From Zoogloea sp021286885 (GTDB lineage: Bacteria; Pseudomonadota; Gammaproteobacteria; Burkholderiales; Rhodocyclaceae), in the NCBI RefSeq assembly GCF_041915215.1, contig NZ_JAYSBV010000018.1: DNA of 64,000 nucleotides; one strand, given 5' to 3'. How positions within the stretch are numbered: position 1 is the first letter of the stretch; every line of letters begins with the position of its first letter. The notes under the pieces are model-generated. The model had not been told where the DNA came from and made no database searches. It saw only the letters and a list, made by a program, of their open reading frames with translations. The position numbers and the translations under genes are program-made. Below are positions 24,622 to 33,394 of the stretch, in pieces.

Positions 24622-25845
24622 TTACTCCACCTGGGCCAAGGTGAAGCAGGGGTGTCCGGCGCGGCTGCCAGATGTGCTCGGCGTGCCCGTGCTGGCCTCC
24701 GCATCGTTCAGGCCGATTTCCCGGTTGTCCAGGTAGCAGCCCGGATCTTCATCCCACGGGTCGCCGGTCAGTTGCAGGGCGCGTACCCGGGTGTTGCCGT
24801 TGCAGATCGCCAGATGGGCGCAGCGGGCACAACGCCCCTTCACCGGGCGCGGATGCTGGCGCAGCCCGGCCATGAGCGGATCGCGTGTGTCCTGCCAGAT
24901 CTCGCCAAAGCTGCGTTCCCGCACGCTGCCCAGGGGGTGATGCCACCACATGGTGTCCGGGTGCACGATGCCCAGGTTGTCGATGTTGGCAATGTTTTGG
25001 CCGCTGGAGTTGCCGCCCCACTGGCGCAGGCGGGCCTCGATGTGGGCGGCGCTGCGTGGAAAGCGGGCCTGCACCCAGGCCAGAAAGAAGGGGCCGTCGG
25101 CATCGTTGTTGCCGGTGGTGAAATCCTTGGTGATTCCGCGCTGGGCGTAGCCGAGGGCAGTTTCGAACAGCAATTCCATCGCATCCCGGGTCATCCGGTG
25201 CTGGGCGTCGTCGCGCCGGTTCTTGTTGCCCCGGCCCGCGTAGTTGAGGTGCGAAAGGTAAAAGCGGTCGATGCCCTCCACCTCCACCAGCTGCAGCAAC
25301 GCGGGCAGCTCGGCGGCGTTGTCCCGGGTCAGGGTAAAGCGCAGGCCCACCTTGAGCTGCCGATCCCGGCACAGGCGCAGCCCCGCCAGGGCCCGGGCGT
25401 GGGCGCCTTCCAGGCGGCGGAAACGGTCGTGGGTCGCCTCGGTGCCATCCAGGCTGATCCCCACGTAATCAAACTGGGCCGCTTCCACCTGATCCACTAA
25501 TTCGGGCGTCAGCAGCGTGCCGTTGGTAGACAAGCCCAGGTAAAAACCCAGGGCCTTGGCCCGGGCGGCAATCTCGAACAGATCGGGGCGCAGCAGCGGC
25601 TCGCCCCCCGAAAGAATCAGCGCCGGCACCCGGGCCGCCTTGAGCTGATCCAGCACCCCCATGGCTTCGGCTGTGCTCAATTCACCGGCAAACGCGGTAT
25701 CCGCCGAGATGGAGTAACAGTGCCGACAAGTCAGATTGCAGCGCCGGATCAGATTCCAGATCACCACCGGCCCCGCCGGCCTGCGCTGGGGCCCGAGGGG
25801 CGTGGGTTCGATCAGCTCCCGAACCAGGCTGGAAATCCTGAACAT
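24622..25845 (-). CDS. nirJ: Heme d1 biosynthesis radical SAM protein NirJ
   Basis: 407 residues. Radical SAM core with CNLTCRHC (Cys about 36, 40 and 43) and the GGEP motif in LILSGGEPLLRPDL. The C-terminal SPASM-like region carries several Cys (CARCAHLAIC and the last Cys in DEDPGCYL) for a second iron-sulfur cluster. NirJ removes two propionate side chains from the heme d1 precursor and leaves the keto groups' precursors. First gene of nirJ-nirN. A Dnr/Fnr-type site lies about 60 bases before the ATG, so expression is likely tied to low oxygen and NO. Confidence 0.93.
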   Translation of the reverse strand: MFRISSLVRELIEPTPLGPQRRPAGPVVIWNLIRRCNLTCRHCYSISADTAFAGELSTAEAMGVLDQLKAARVPALILSGGEPLLRPDLFEIAARAKALGFYLGLSTNGTLLTPELVDQVEAAQFDYVGISLDGTEATHDRFRRLEGAHARALAGLRLCRDRQLKVGLRFTLTRDNAAELPALLQLVEVEGIDRFYLSHLNYAGRGNKNRRDDAQHRMTRDAMELLFETALGYAQRGITKDFTTGNNDADGPFFLAWVQARFPRSAAHIEARLRQWGGNSSGQNIANIDNLGIVHPDTMWWHHPLGSVRERSFGEIWQDTRDPLMAGLRQHPRPVKGRCARCAHLAICNGNTRVRALQLTGDPWDEDPGCYLDNREIGLNDAEASTGTPSTSGSRAGHPCFTLAQVE

Positions 25846-25904
25846 GACGGCATTCTCCCAAGGGCAATGCCGCCGATTGTCCGGGCCCGCCGGGGGCGGG
25901 GGCC

Positions 25905-25918
25905 TTGATGGGGGTCAA
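25905..25918 (-). promoter_or_regulatory. Dnr/Fnr-like box upstream of nirJ
   Basis: TTGATGGGGGTCAA matches TTGAT-N4-ATCAA with one change; symmetry extends outward as CC and GG. Its centre is about 66 bases before the nirJ ATG. A -10-like GACAAT (25881-25876, minus strand) would put the centre near -41 to -44, the usual activating position for Fnr-family proteins. The gene at 21929 is the obvious candidate activator. Confidence 0.75.
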
Positions 25919-25959
25919 GGCTGGGGGCGGGGGTGGTGTGGGCCGGGGTGGGCGCCTTG

Positions 25960-25999
25960 CTCCCCTCTACCTCAGGGAGAGGGGTCGGGGGTGAGGGTC
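25960..25999. repeat. REP-like intergenic element
   Basis: CCCCTCT (25962-25968) pairs with AGAGGGG (25978-25984) and is followed by TCGGGGGTGAGGGT. Elements of this form (CCTCTCCCTCAGGGAGAGGG then TCGGGGTGAGGG) recur between genes in many GC-rich Proteobacteria. Only one copy is seen here, so repetition in the genome is inferred. Confidence 0.45.
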
Positions 26000-26031
26000 A
26001 AGGGGTGGGCGCCTGATGCAGCTATCCCGCC

Positions 26032-26763
26032 CTACAAATTCAACATCAACTCATGCTCTTCCGGCAGGGGCATGAAGCCTCGGGTTTGGTAGTGGGTGAA
26101 GATTGCGTCCACAACCTTTTCGGGTTCGTCGATGACCTGGATGAGGTTCAGGTCGTCGGGGTTGATCATCTTTTCATCCACCAGCCGGTCTTTGAACCAG
26201 TCGATCAGGCCGCGCCAGAAGGGTTCGTGGACCAGGATCACCGGGATCTTGCGGCTCTTGCCGGTTTGGATCAGGGTGAGGGCTTCGAGGAGTTCGTCCA
26301 GGGTGCCGAAGCCGCCGGGCATCACCACATAGGCGGCAGCAAACTTCACGAACATGAACTTGCGCGCAAAGAAGTGCTGGAAGGTCTGGGAGATGTCCTG
26401 GTAGGGGTTGGAGCTTTGTTCGTGGGGGAGCTGGATGTTGAGCCCCACGCTGGGGGACTTGCCGAAGTAGGCGCCCTTGTTGGCGGCTTCCATGATGCCG
26501 GGGCCGCCGCCCGAGATCACCGAGAAGCCCGCGTCGGAGAGCAGGCGGGCGATGCGTTCGGTTTTCTCGTAGTAGGGATGATCGTGGGGCGTGCGGGCGC
26601 TGCCGAAGATCGAAACCGCCGGGCGGATGGGCTTCAGGCGCTCAGTGGCTTCCACGAACTCTGCCATAATCCCGAAAATCCGCCACGACTCCCGGGCCGT
26701 GAATTGCGGCGCTTCGGCGTCGGTACCCGGTGCCATCTGGGGGAGTTTGTTGTTTGCAGTCAT
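26032..26763 (-). CDS. LOG family protein (TIGR00730-type)
   Basis: 243 residues. The Rossmann-type LOG fold is defined by VISGGGPGIMEAANKGA and MPGGFGTLDEL, the two conserved motifs of LONELY GUY-type phosphoribohydrolases, which cleave cytokinin-type or other nucleoside 5'-monophosphates. Members with a 40-60 residue extra N-terminus like this one also include PpnN-like nucleosidases; this protein is shorter than PpnN. ATG 26763 is chosen because the reading frame beyond it encodes a poly-Arg stretch without homology. Divergent from polA. Confidence 0.88.
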   Translation of the reverse strand: MTANNKLPQMAPGTDAEAPQFTARESWRIFGIMAEFVEATERLKPIRPAVSIFGSARTPHDHPYYEKTERIARLLSDAGFSVISGGGPGIMEAANKGAYFGKSPSVGLNIQLPHEQSSNPYQDISQTFQHFFARKFMFVKFAAAYVVMPGGFGTLDELLEALTLIQTGKSRKIPVILVHEPFWRGLIDWFKDRLVDEKMINPDDLNLIQVIDEPEKVVDAIFTHYQTRGFMPLPEEHELMLNL

Positions 26764-26829
26764 TGTCTTGTTCGTCTTTTTCTGAGGAGTGAGGGACCGG
26801 CGGCGTCTCCGCCTGCGTCCCGTATATCC

Positions 26830-29565
26830 ATGCCGACCCTGTTGCTCGTCGACGGTTCCAGTTACCTGTACCGCGCTTTCCATGCCCTCCCTGATCTGCG
26901 TAACTCGGCGGGGGAGCCCACCGGCGCTGTCCGGGGGGTGCTGTCCATGCTACGTCGCCTCGAATCCGACTACAAGGCGGAGTACCGGGCCTGCGTGTTT
27001 GATGCCAAGGGCAAGACCTTCCGGGACGATTGGTACCCCGAATACAAGGCCCAGCGCCCGCCCATGCCCGAAGACCTGCGCGCCCAGATCGAGCCCCTGC
27101 ACGCCGCTGTGCGGGCCGAAGGCTGGCCGCTCCTGATGGAGGAGGGCGTGGAGGCCGACGACGTGATCGGCACCCTCACCCGCCAGGCCGTGGAGGCCGG
27201 TTGGGAGGTGGTGATTTCCACCGGCGACAAGGATCTCACCCAGCTGGTGCAGCCCGGCGTGCGCTGGGTGAACACCATGAGCGAAGAGGTGCTGGATGAG
27301 GCCGGCGTGGCCGCCAAGTTTGGCGTGCCCCCCGCCCTGATCGTGGATTATCTGGCCCTGATCGGCGACACCGTGGATAACGTGCCCGGGGTGGAAAAGT
27401 GTGGCCCCAAAACGGCGGTGAAGTGGCTCACCCAATACGGCAATCTCGACAATCTGGTGGCCCAGGCCGGGCAGGTGAGTGGCAAGGTGGGTGAAAACCT
27501 GCGCCGCCATCTGGATTTCCTGCCCCTGGGGCGCAAGCTGGTGACGGTGGTCACCGATCTGCCCCTGCCTTTGGGGCCCGCCGATCTGGCCGCCCGCAAC
27601 CCGGATACCGAAGCCCTGGCGGCCTTGTATACCCGCATGGAGTTCAAGGGCTGGCTGCGGGAGCTGCAGGCCGGCATCGGCCACGGCAACCCGGCCCCCG
27701 CTGCGGCGGAGGATGAAGCCGCGCCGGCCCCCGCCCCTGCCGGCGAGCCGGGCGCCCACCGGGAGGCCTACCAGACCCTTCTCGACTGGGCGAGCTTTGA
27801 TGCCTGGCTGGCCCGCATCGAGGCCGCGCCTCTCACCGCGTTTGATACCGAAACCACTGGCCTCGACCCCCTGGGCGCCACCCTGGTGGGGATGTCCTTT
27901 GCCACCGTGGCCGGCGAGGCCGCCTATCTGCCGCTCGCCCACGATTACCCGGATGCCCCGGCCCAGCTGCCGCTGGCCGAGGTGCTGGCGCGGCTGCGCC
28001 CCTGGCTGGAATCGGCCGCCCACCCCAAGCTGGGTCAGAACCTCAAGTACGACGCCCACATCCTGGCCAACCACGGCATCCGGCTGGCGGGCATTGTGGA
28101 AGACACCCTGCTTCAGTCTTACGTGCTGGAGAGCGACAAATCCCACGACATGGATTCCCTCGCCAGCCGTCATCTGGGGATCAAGACCCTCACCTACGCC
28201 GAAGTGTGCGGCAAGGGCGCCAAGCAGATCGGCTTCGGTCAGGTGGCGCTGGATGTGGCCACCCGCTACGCCGCCGAAGATGCCGACGTGACCCTGCGCC
28301 TGCACCAGCACCTGTCGGCCCGCCTCAACGCGCTGCCGGCCCTGGCCAGCCTGTACCGGGACGTGGAGCTGCCCACGGCCCGGGTGCTGTTCGGGATGGA
28401 GCGCACCGGCGTGCTGATCGACGATTTTCTGCTCGCCCAGCACTCCACCGAGCTGGGCCAGCGCCTGCACCAGCTGGAGCAGGAAGCCCACGCCCTGGCG
28501 GGCCAGCCCTTCAATCTCGGCTCTCCCAAGCAGCTCGGTGAGATCCTGTTCACCAAGCTGGGCCTGCCGGTGGTCAAAAAGACCGCCACCGGCCAGCCCT
28601 CGACCGATGAGGACGTGCTCACCCAGCTGGCCGAGGATTACCCGCTGCCCAAGCTGCTGCTGGAGCATCGCAGCCTGGCCAAGCTCAAGAACACCTACAC
28701 CGACAAGCTGCCCCAGATGGTGAATCCGCGCACCGGGCGGGTGCACACCAGCTTCGCCCAGGCGGTGGCCGTAACCGGGCGCCTGTCCAGCTCCGAGCCC
28801 AATCTGCAGAACATCCCCATCCGTACTCCGGAAGGGCGACGCATCCGGGCGGCCTTCATCGCCCCCAAGGGCTGCTCCATCGTGTCGGCGGACTATTCCC
28901 AGATCGAGCTGCGCATCATGGCCCATTTGTCGGAAGACGCGGGCCTGCTGGGCGCCTTCGCCCGGGGCGAGGATGTGCACCGGGCCACCGCCGCCGAAAT
29001 CTTCGGGATCACGCCCCTGGAAGTGAGCGGCGAACAGCGGCGCTACGCCAAGGTGATCAACTTCGGCCTGATCTACGGGATGAGCGCCCACGGGCTGGCC
29101 AAAAACCTGGGCATCGACCGGGCGGCCGCCGCCAGCTACATCGACCGCTACTTTGCCCGCTACCCCGGCGTGGCCGCCTACATGGAGCGCACCCGGGAAG
29201 CGGCACGCAGCCAGGGCTATGTGGAAACCGTGTTTGGTCGCCGCCTGTATCTGCCGGACATCCGTGCCCAGCAGGTGGGCCGGCGCCAGGGGGCCGAGCG
29301 GGCCGCGATCAACGCGCCCATGCAGGGCACCGCCGCCGACCTCATCAAGAAGGCCATGATTGCGGTGGATGCGTGGCTCGCCGCCCAGCAGCTTGAGAGC
29401 CGCCTGATCCTCCAGGTGCACGATGAACTGGTGCTCGAAGTGCCCGAGGCCGAGCTGGCCCTGATCCGCACCGAATTGCCACGCCTGATGGCCGGTGTGG
29501 CGCAACTTTCCGTGCCTCTGCTTGCCGAAGTGGGCGTGGGTGCCAACTGGGATGAAGCCCACTGA
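26830..29565 (+). CDS. polA: DNA polymerase I
   Basis: 911 residues. Order: 5'-3' nuclease (about 1-290, starting LLLVDGSSYLYRAFHAL), 3'-5' exonuclease (about 320-500, active-site FDTETTGLDP), and family A polymerase (about 520-911). Polymerase motif A is DYSQIELRIMAHLSED, motif B RRYAKVINFGLIYGMS and motif C LQVHDELVLEVP. The proofreading acidic residues are present. It fills gaps and removes primers in repair and replication. Start at ATG 26830; the open frame continues upstream but that part is antisense to the LOG gene. Confidence 0.97.
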   Translation: MPTLLLVDGSSYLYRAFHALPDLRNSAGEPTGAVRGVLSMLRRLESDYKAEYRACVFDAKGKTFRDDWYPEYKAQRPPMPEDLRAQIEPLHAAVRAEGWPLLMEEGVEADDVIGTLTRQAVEAGWEVVISTGDKDLTQLVQPGVRWVNTMSEEVLDEAGVAAKFGVPPALIVDYLALIGDTVDNVPGVEKCGPKTAVKWLTQYGNLDNLVAQAGQVSGKVGENLRRHLDFLPLGRKLVTVVTDLPLPLGPADLAARNPDTEALAALYTRMEFKGWLRELQAGIGHGNPAPAAAEDEAAPAPAPAGEPGAHREAYQTLLDWASFDAWLARIEAAPLTAFDTETTGLDPLGATLVGMSFATVAGEAAYLPLAHDYPDAPAQLPLAEVLARLRPWLESAAHPKLGQNLKYDAHILANHGIRLAGIVEDTLLQSYVLESDKSHDMDSLASRHLGIKTLTYAEVCGKGAKQIGFGQVALDVATRYAAEDADVTLRLHQHLSARLNALPALASLYRDVELPTARVLFGMERTGVLIDDFLLAQHSTELGQRLHQLEQEAHALAGQPFNLGSPKQLGEILFTKLGLPVVKKTATGQPSTDEDVLTQLAEDYPLPKLLLEHRSLAKLKNTYTDKLPQMVNPRTGRVHTSFAQAVAVTGRLSSSEPNLQNIPIRTPEGRRIRAAFIAPKGCSIVSADYSQIELRIMAHLSEDAGLLGAFARGEDVHRATAAEIFGITPLEVSGEQRRYAKVINFGLIYGMSAHGLAKNLGIDRAAAASYIDRYFARYPGVAAYMERTREAARSQGYVETVFGRRLYLPDIRAQQVGRRQGAERAAINAPMQGTAADLIKKAMIAVDAWLAAQQLESRLILQVHDELVLEVPEAELALIRTELPRLMAGVAQLSVPLLAEVGVGANWDEAH

Positions 29566-29603
29566 AGCCGCCCGTGCGCCCTGCTGATCCACCCGCTCGA
29601 ACC

Positions 29604-30161
29604 GTGATTGTGTTGCCCCAAAAGTCTGAACAATTGCTTGTCTGCCGCCCCTTGATCTGGGCCCTACTCGCCAGCCAGGTGCTGGCGGGTTGTTCCCTGT
29701 TCGAGACCCGTCCCAAAAAGGACGTGACCTACCGCCACGAGCGTTTCGCCCCCGATTCGCCCTATGAGATGTCGTTTGAAGTGGCGCCCGCCAAGGTGTG
29801 CGACGCGGGCCGCCGGGCCCTGCTCAGCCAGGGTTACGTGATCGACGAGCACAAGACCGAGAGCGTGCGCGCCACCAAGTTCTTCCAGCCCGAACGCACG
29901 ACCCAGGTGCAGATCACCTTCAGCCTCTCCTGCCTCAAGGAAGGGGAGGAGGGCGCCCAGGTGTTTGCCAATGCCCGGGAGGCACGCAGCGAGCTGAAAT
30001 CCAGTTCCTCCAGCGCCGGGGTCAGCGTGGCCGGGGTGGGCTCGGTGAATCTGCCCCTGGGGGCCAGCGGCGAAACCCTGGTCAAGGTGGGCGAAGAAAC
30101 CATTGCCGATGCCGATTTTTACGGGCGCTTCTTTGCCCTGTTGCAGACCTATGTGCGCTGA
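29604..30161 (+). CDS. DUF2242 family lipoprotein
   Basis: About 186 residues. A lipoprotein signal ends with the lipobox LAGC. The mature part carries VCDAGRRALLSQGYVID, QVQITFSLSCLKEGEEG and ADFYGRFFALLQTYV, which I recognise as DUF2242 (function unknown). It should be anchored in the envelope. The start is uncertain: no ATG exists before the signal peptide; GTG codons at 29574, 29604 and 29610 and a TTG at 29613 are candidates. It follows polA by under 50 bases on the same strand. Confidence 0.75.
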   Translation: MIVLPQKSEQLLVCRPLIWALLASQVLAGCSLFETRPKKDVTYRHERFAPDSPYEMSFEVAPAKVCDAGRRALLSQGYVIDEHKTESVRATKFFQPERTTQVQITFSLSCLKEGEEGAQVFANAREARSELKSSSSSAGVSVAGVGSVNLPLGASGETLVKVGEETIADADFYGRFFALLQTYVR

Positions 30162-30196
30162 GCGCCCGGTCTGCCCGGGGGCCTGCCCTTTTTTTT
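30162..30196 (+). terminator. Probable terminator after the DUF2242 gene
   Basis: GCGCCCGG and CCGGGGGC pair with one G-G mismatch (30162-30182), followed after six bases by eight T residues (30189-30196). It lies immediately before the ribosome-binding site of the transglycosylase gene, so it may separate that gene from polA transcription only partly. Confidence 0.5.
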
Positions 30197-30207
30197 GCGG
30201 AGTCCTG

Positions 30208-31422
30208 ATGTCTGCCCTGCGTACCCTTGCATTGATGGCCGCCTGCGTGGCGCCCCTGGCCCAGGCGGCAGCCCCCGCCGATCCGGCGGAGTTTCCCGCG
30301 TGTCTGGCGGGGCTCAAGGCCGCTGCCCAGGCCAAGGGGGTGAGCAGCGCCACCTACGAGCGCCTCACCGCCAGCCTGGCGCCCGACCTGAAGGTGCTGG
30401 AACTGCTCGATTTCCAGCCCGAGTTCAAAACCCCCATCTGGGACTACATGGCCTCCCTGGTGGATGAAGACCGGATCGCCGACGCCCAGGCCCGGCTGGC
30501 CCAGTGGCAGGACGTGCTCCAGGCCGTCCAGACCCGTTTTCGGGTGGAGCCCGCCTTCGTGGTGGCGGTATGGGGGGTGGAGAGCAACTTTGGGCGCAAC
30601 TTTGGCCAGCGCCCGCTGCTGACCTCCTTGTCCACCTTGTCGTGCTACGGTCGGCGGCAGGCGTATTTCCGGGGCGAGTTTTTCGATACCCTCAAAATCA
30701 TCCAGTCGGGCGATGTGGCCGAAGCACAGCTGGTGGGCTCTTGGGCCGGGGCCTTTGGCCACACCCAGTTCATGCCCTCCACCTTCCTGCGCCTGGCGGT
30801 GGATTTTGACGGCGACGGGCGGCGCGACCTGGTGGGCAGCGTGCCCGATGCGCTGGGTTCCACCGCCAACTTCCTGACCAAGGCCGGCTGGCGCGAAGGG
30901 GAGCCCTGGGGCTTCGAGATCCGCCTGCCCGCAGGCTTTGATGCCAGTCTGGCCGGGCGGCGTAACAAGCAGCCCCTGGCCTTCTGGCGTGCCCGGGGGC
31001 TGGTGAAGGTGGATGGCAGCCCGCTGCCCGCCCTGGAGGCCCAGGCCGGGGTGCTGCTGCCGGCGGGCCCCAACGGGCCGGCCTTTTTGGTATTCCGCAA
31101 CTTCGACGCGATTTTTAGTTACAACGCCGCCGAGAGCTACGCCCTGGCCATTGCCCATCTGGCCGACCGCATCCAGGGGGGCGCCGCATTCGTCACCCCC
31201 TGGCCCACCGATGATGCGGGCCTCTCCCGGGCCGAGCGCAAGGTCTTGCAGACCCTGCTCATTGCCCGGGGCTACGAAATCGGCACCCCGGACGGCATTC
31301 TGGGCGATGCGAGTCGGGCCGCCATCAAGGCCGAACAACAACGCCTGGGCTATCCGGTGGATGGTCGGGCCGGACAAAAACTTCTTTCCGCACTGCGCGC
31401 CGCGCAGCCCAACACCCAGTAA
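30208..31422 (+). CDS. MltB-family lytic murein transglycosylase with peptidoglycan-binding domain
   Basis: 404 residues. Signal peptide ending LAQAAA, SLT_2-type catalytic domain (about 30-325) with the catalytic Glu in WGVESNFGRN, the segment SWAGAFGHTQFMPSTFL and DFDGDGRRDL, then a C-terminal PG_binding_1 domain (about 340-400, LLIARGYEIGTPDGILG). It cleaves peptidoglycan glycan strands to 1,6-anhydro products in the periplasm. It lacks a lipobox, so it is soluble rather than outer-membrane bound as in MltB. GGAG precedes ATG 30208. Confidence 0.92.
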   Translation: MSALRTLALMAACVAPLAQAAAPADPAEFPACLAGLKAAAQAKGVSSATYERLTASLAPDLKVLELLDFQPEFKTPIWDYMASLVDEDRIADAQARLAQWQDVLQAVQTRFRVEPAFVVAVWGVESNFGRNFGQRPLLTSLSTLSCYGRRQAYFRGEFFDTLKIIQSGDVAEAQLVGSWAGAFGHTQFMPSTFLRLAVDFDGDGRRDLVGSVPDALGSTANFLTKAGWREGEPWGFEIRLPAGFDASLAGRRNKQPLAFWRARGLVKVDGSPLPALEAQAGVLLPAGPNGPAFLVFRNFDAIFSYNAAESYALAIAHLADRIQGGAAFVTPWPTDDAGLSRAERKVLQTLLIARGYEIGTPDGILGDASRAAIKAEQQRLGYPVDGRAGQKLLSALRAAQPNTQ

Positions 31423-31425
31423 GCC

Positions 31426-32259
31426 ATGAGCCACAAACCCGAAGCCTCGCCCCTGGGCAAGAGTGTTGAATACGCCGAACATTACGCCCCCGAACTGCTG
31501 TTCCCCATCCCGCGCCAGCTCAAGCGCGACGAAATCGGGGTGCAGGATGCTGCGCTGCCCTTCGTGGGCGAAGACCTGTGGAACGCCTACGAACTTTCCT
31601 GGCTGGACCCGAAGGGCAAGCCGGTGGTGGCGTTGGCGAGTTTCCGGGTGCCGGCGGAGTCGCCCAACCTGATCGAATCCAAGTCTTTCAAGCTCTACCT
31701 CAACTCCTTCAACCAGACGCCCATGGCCAGCGTGGCCGAGGTGGGCAAGACCCTGGCCCAGGATCTGAGTGCGGCAGCCGGGGCGCCGGTCAGTGTCCAG
31801 ATCGAGCCCCTCTGTACCCGCCCGGAGCGGCCCATGGGCTACCCGGAGGGCGTGCTCCTCGATACCCTGGACATCGCAGTGGACCGCTACACCCCGGCCC
31901 CGGAGCTGCTGCGGGCCGATCACGAGCGGGGGCCGGTGGGTGAAACCCTGTATTCCCACCTGCTCAAGTCCAACTGTCTGGTCACAGGCCAGCCGGATTG
32001 GGCGATGGTGGTGGTGCGCTACTTTGGTGCCCCCATCGACCGGGAGGCGCTGCTGCGCTACATCATCTCCTTCCGGCGCCACAACGAGTTCCATGAGCAG
32101 TGCGTGGAGCGCATTTTCTGCGACATCCTCAAGCACTGCCGGCCCGAATCCCTCTCGGTGTGGGCACGCTACACCCGACGCGGCGGGCTGGACATCAACC
32201 CCTACCGCCGCACCCCCGGCATGCTTGCTCTGCCGCCTCTGGCCGAGGTGCGCCAATGA
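31426..32259 (+). CDS. queF: NADPH-dependent 7-cyano-7-deazaguanine reductase QueF (long form)
   Basis: 277 residues, the two-module long type. It reduces preQ0 to preQ1 in queuosine synthesis. ESPNLIESKSFKLYLNSFNQ is the NADPH/substrate motif, and the catalytic Cys (about 184) lies in SNCLVTGQPDW with the general acid Asp about 191. FRRHNEFHEQCVERIF and RYTRRGGLDINPYR follow. It begins 3 bases after the transglycosylase stop and its stop overlaps the murB start (ATGA), so it is within a transglycosylase-queF-murB transcript. Confidence 0.96.
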   Translation: MSHKPEASPLGKSVEYAEHYAPELLFPIPRQLKRDEIGVQDAALPFVGEDLWNAYELSWLDPKGKPVVALASFRVPAESPNLIESKSFKLYLNSFNQTPMASVAEVGKTLAQDLSAAAGAPVSVQIEPLCTRPERPMGYPEGVLLDTLDIAVDRYTPAPELLRADHERGPVGETLYSHLLKSNCLVTGQPDWAMVVVRYFGAPIDREALLRYIISFRRHNEFHEQCVERIFCDILKHCRPESLSVWARYTRRGGLDINPYRRTPGMLALPPLAEVRQ

Positions 32260-33317
32260 GCGGCCTTGGGCATACCCCCGATCTGCTGCGTCCGGATGTG
32301 GCCCTGGATGGGTTCAACACCCTGCGCCTCCCTGCCCGGGCCGCCTGGTTTGCCCGGGTCGAAGACGTGGACGGGCTGCGCGCCGTGCTCGACGATCCCC
32401 GGGTGGCCGGGCTGCCCCGCTTTGTGCTGGGCGGGGGCTCCAATCTGGTGCTGAACGGGGATTTCCCCGGGCTGGTGCTGCAGGTGGCGTTTCATGGCCG
32501 GAGCAAGATCTTCGAAGACGAAGAAGCCCACTACGTGAAGGCCGGCGGTGGTGAGAACTGGCACGACTTCGTGCGCTGGACCCTGGAGCAGGGCTGGGGC
32601 GGGCTGGAAAACCTGTCGCTGGTGCCCGGCACCGTGGGCGCCGCGCCGGTCCAGAACATCGGCGCCTATGGCCTGGAAATGGCCGAGTTCTTCTACAGCC
32701 TGCGGGCCTACGACCTCGAAACCGGCAAGACGGTGGGCTTTGACAAGGCTGACTGCCACTTTGGCTACCGTGACAGCTTCTTCAAGCAGGGGGGGGCCGG
32801 GCGCTACCTGATTGCCGGCGTCACTTTCCGGCTGCCCAAGCGCTGGGTGCCGCGCACCGGTTATGCCGATGTGGCCCGGGCCCTGGCCGAGGCCGGCATC
32901 GCGCAGCCGACGCCGCTCCAGATCTCGGATGCGGTGATCCAGGTGCGCCAGGCCAAGCTGCCGGATCCGGCGGTGCTGCCCAATGCCGGCAGCTTCTTCA
33001 AGAATCCGGTGGTGAGCGCCGAACACCACGCCCGCCTGCTGGCGGACTACCCCGCCATGCCCAGCTACCCCCAGCCCGACGGGCAGGTGAAGCTGGCCGC
33101 CGGCTGGCTCATCGAGCAGGCCGGCTGGAAGGGGCGCGTCCTGGGCCCGGTGGGCTGCTACGCCCGGCAGGCCCTGGTGGTGGTGAATCATGGTGGGGCA
33201 AGCGGCGCCCATGTGGCCGCCCTGCGGGCCGCTGTCTGCGCCGAGGTGCTCAACACCTTTGGGGTGGAACTGGAGCAGGAACCCGTGACTTTAGGTATGC
33301 TTTCGCCCCTGTCATAA
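32256..33317 (+). CDS. murB: UDP-N-acetylenolpyruvoylglucosamine reductase
   Basis: 353 residues, the long type I MurB as in E. coli. It reduces enolpyruvyl-UDP-GlcNAc to UDP-MurNAc with NADPH and FAD. FNTLRLPARAAWFARV, LGGGSNLVL (FAD pyrophosphate site), SLVPGTVGAAPVQNIGAYG, FGYRDSFFK and PNAGSFFKNPV (active-site Ser) are present, with the C-terminal domain ending at the conserved Glu region. The start at 32256 overlaps the queF stop by four bases; the frame upstream belongs to a shadow. Confidence 0.96.
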   Translation: MSGLGHTPDLLRPDVALDGFNTLRLPARAAWFARVEDVDGLRAVLDDPRVAGLPRFVLGGGSNLVLNGDFPGLVLQVAFHGRSKIFEDEEAHYVKAGGGENWHDFVRWTLEQGWGGLENLSLVPGTVGAAPVQNIGAYGLEMAEFFYSLRAYDLETGKTVGFDKADCHFGYRDSFFKQGGAGRYLIAGVTFRLPKRWVPRTGYADVARALAEAGIAQPTPLQISDAVIQVRQAKLPDPAVLPNAGSFFKNPVVSAEHHARLLADYPAMPSYPQPDGQVKLAAGWLIEQAGWKGRVLGPVGCYARQALVVVNHGGASGAHVAALRAAVCAEVLNTFGVELEQEPVTLGMLSPLS

Positions 33318-33394
33318 GCATTCGTCGGGTGCCCCTCAAGCTTGCTGCATCCCTGCCGAAAAACGGGTGATGTGTCCCAACCCGAGGAGCCCCC

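Noticed and set aside
26950..29592. 880-residue open frame antisense to polA
   Set aside because: High-GC shadow: it is the complement of a fully conserved gene, is rich in Gly, His and Gln, and has no fold or motif.
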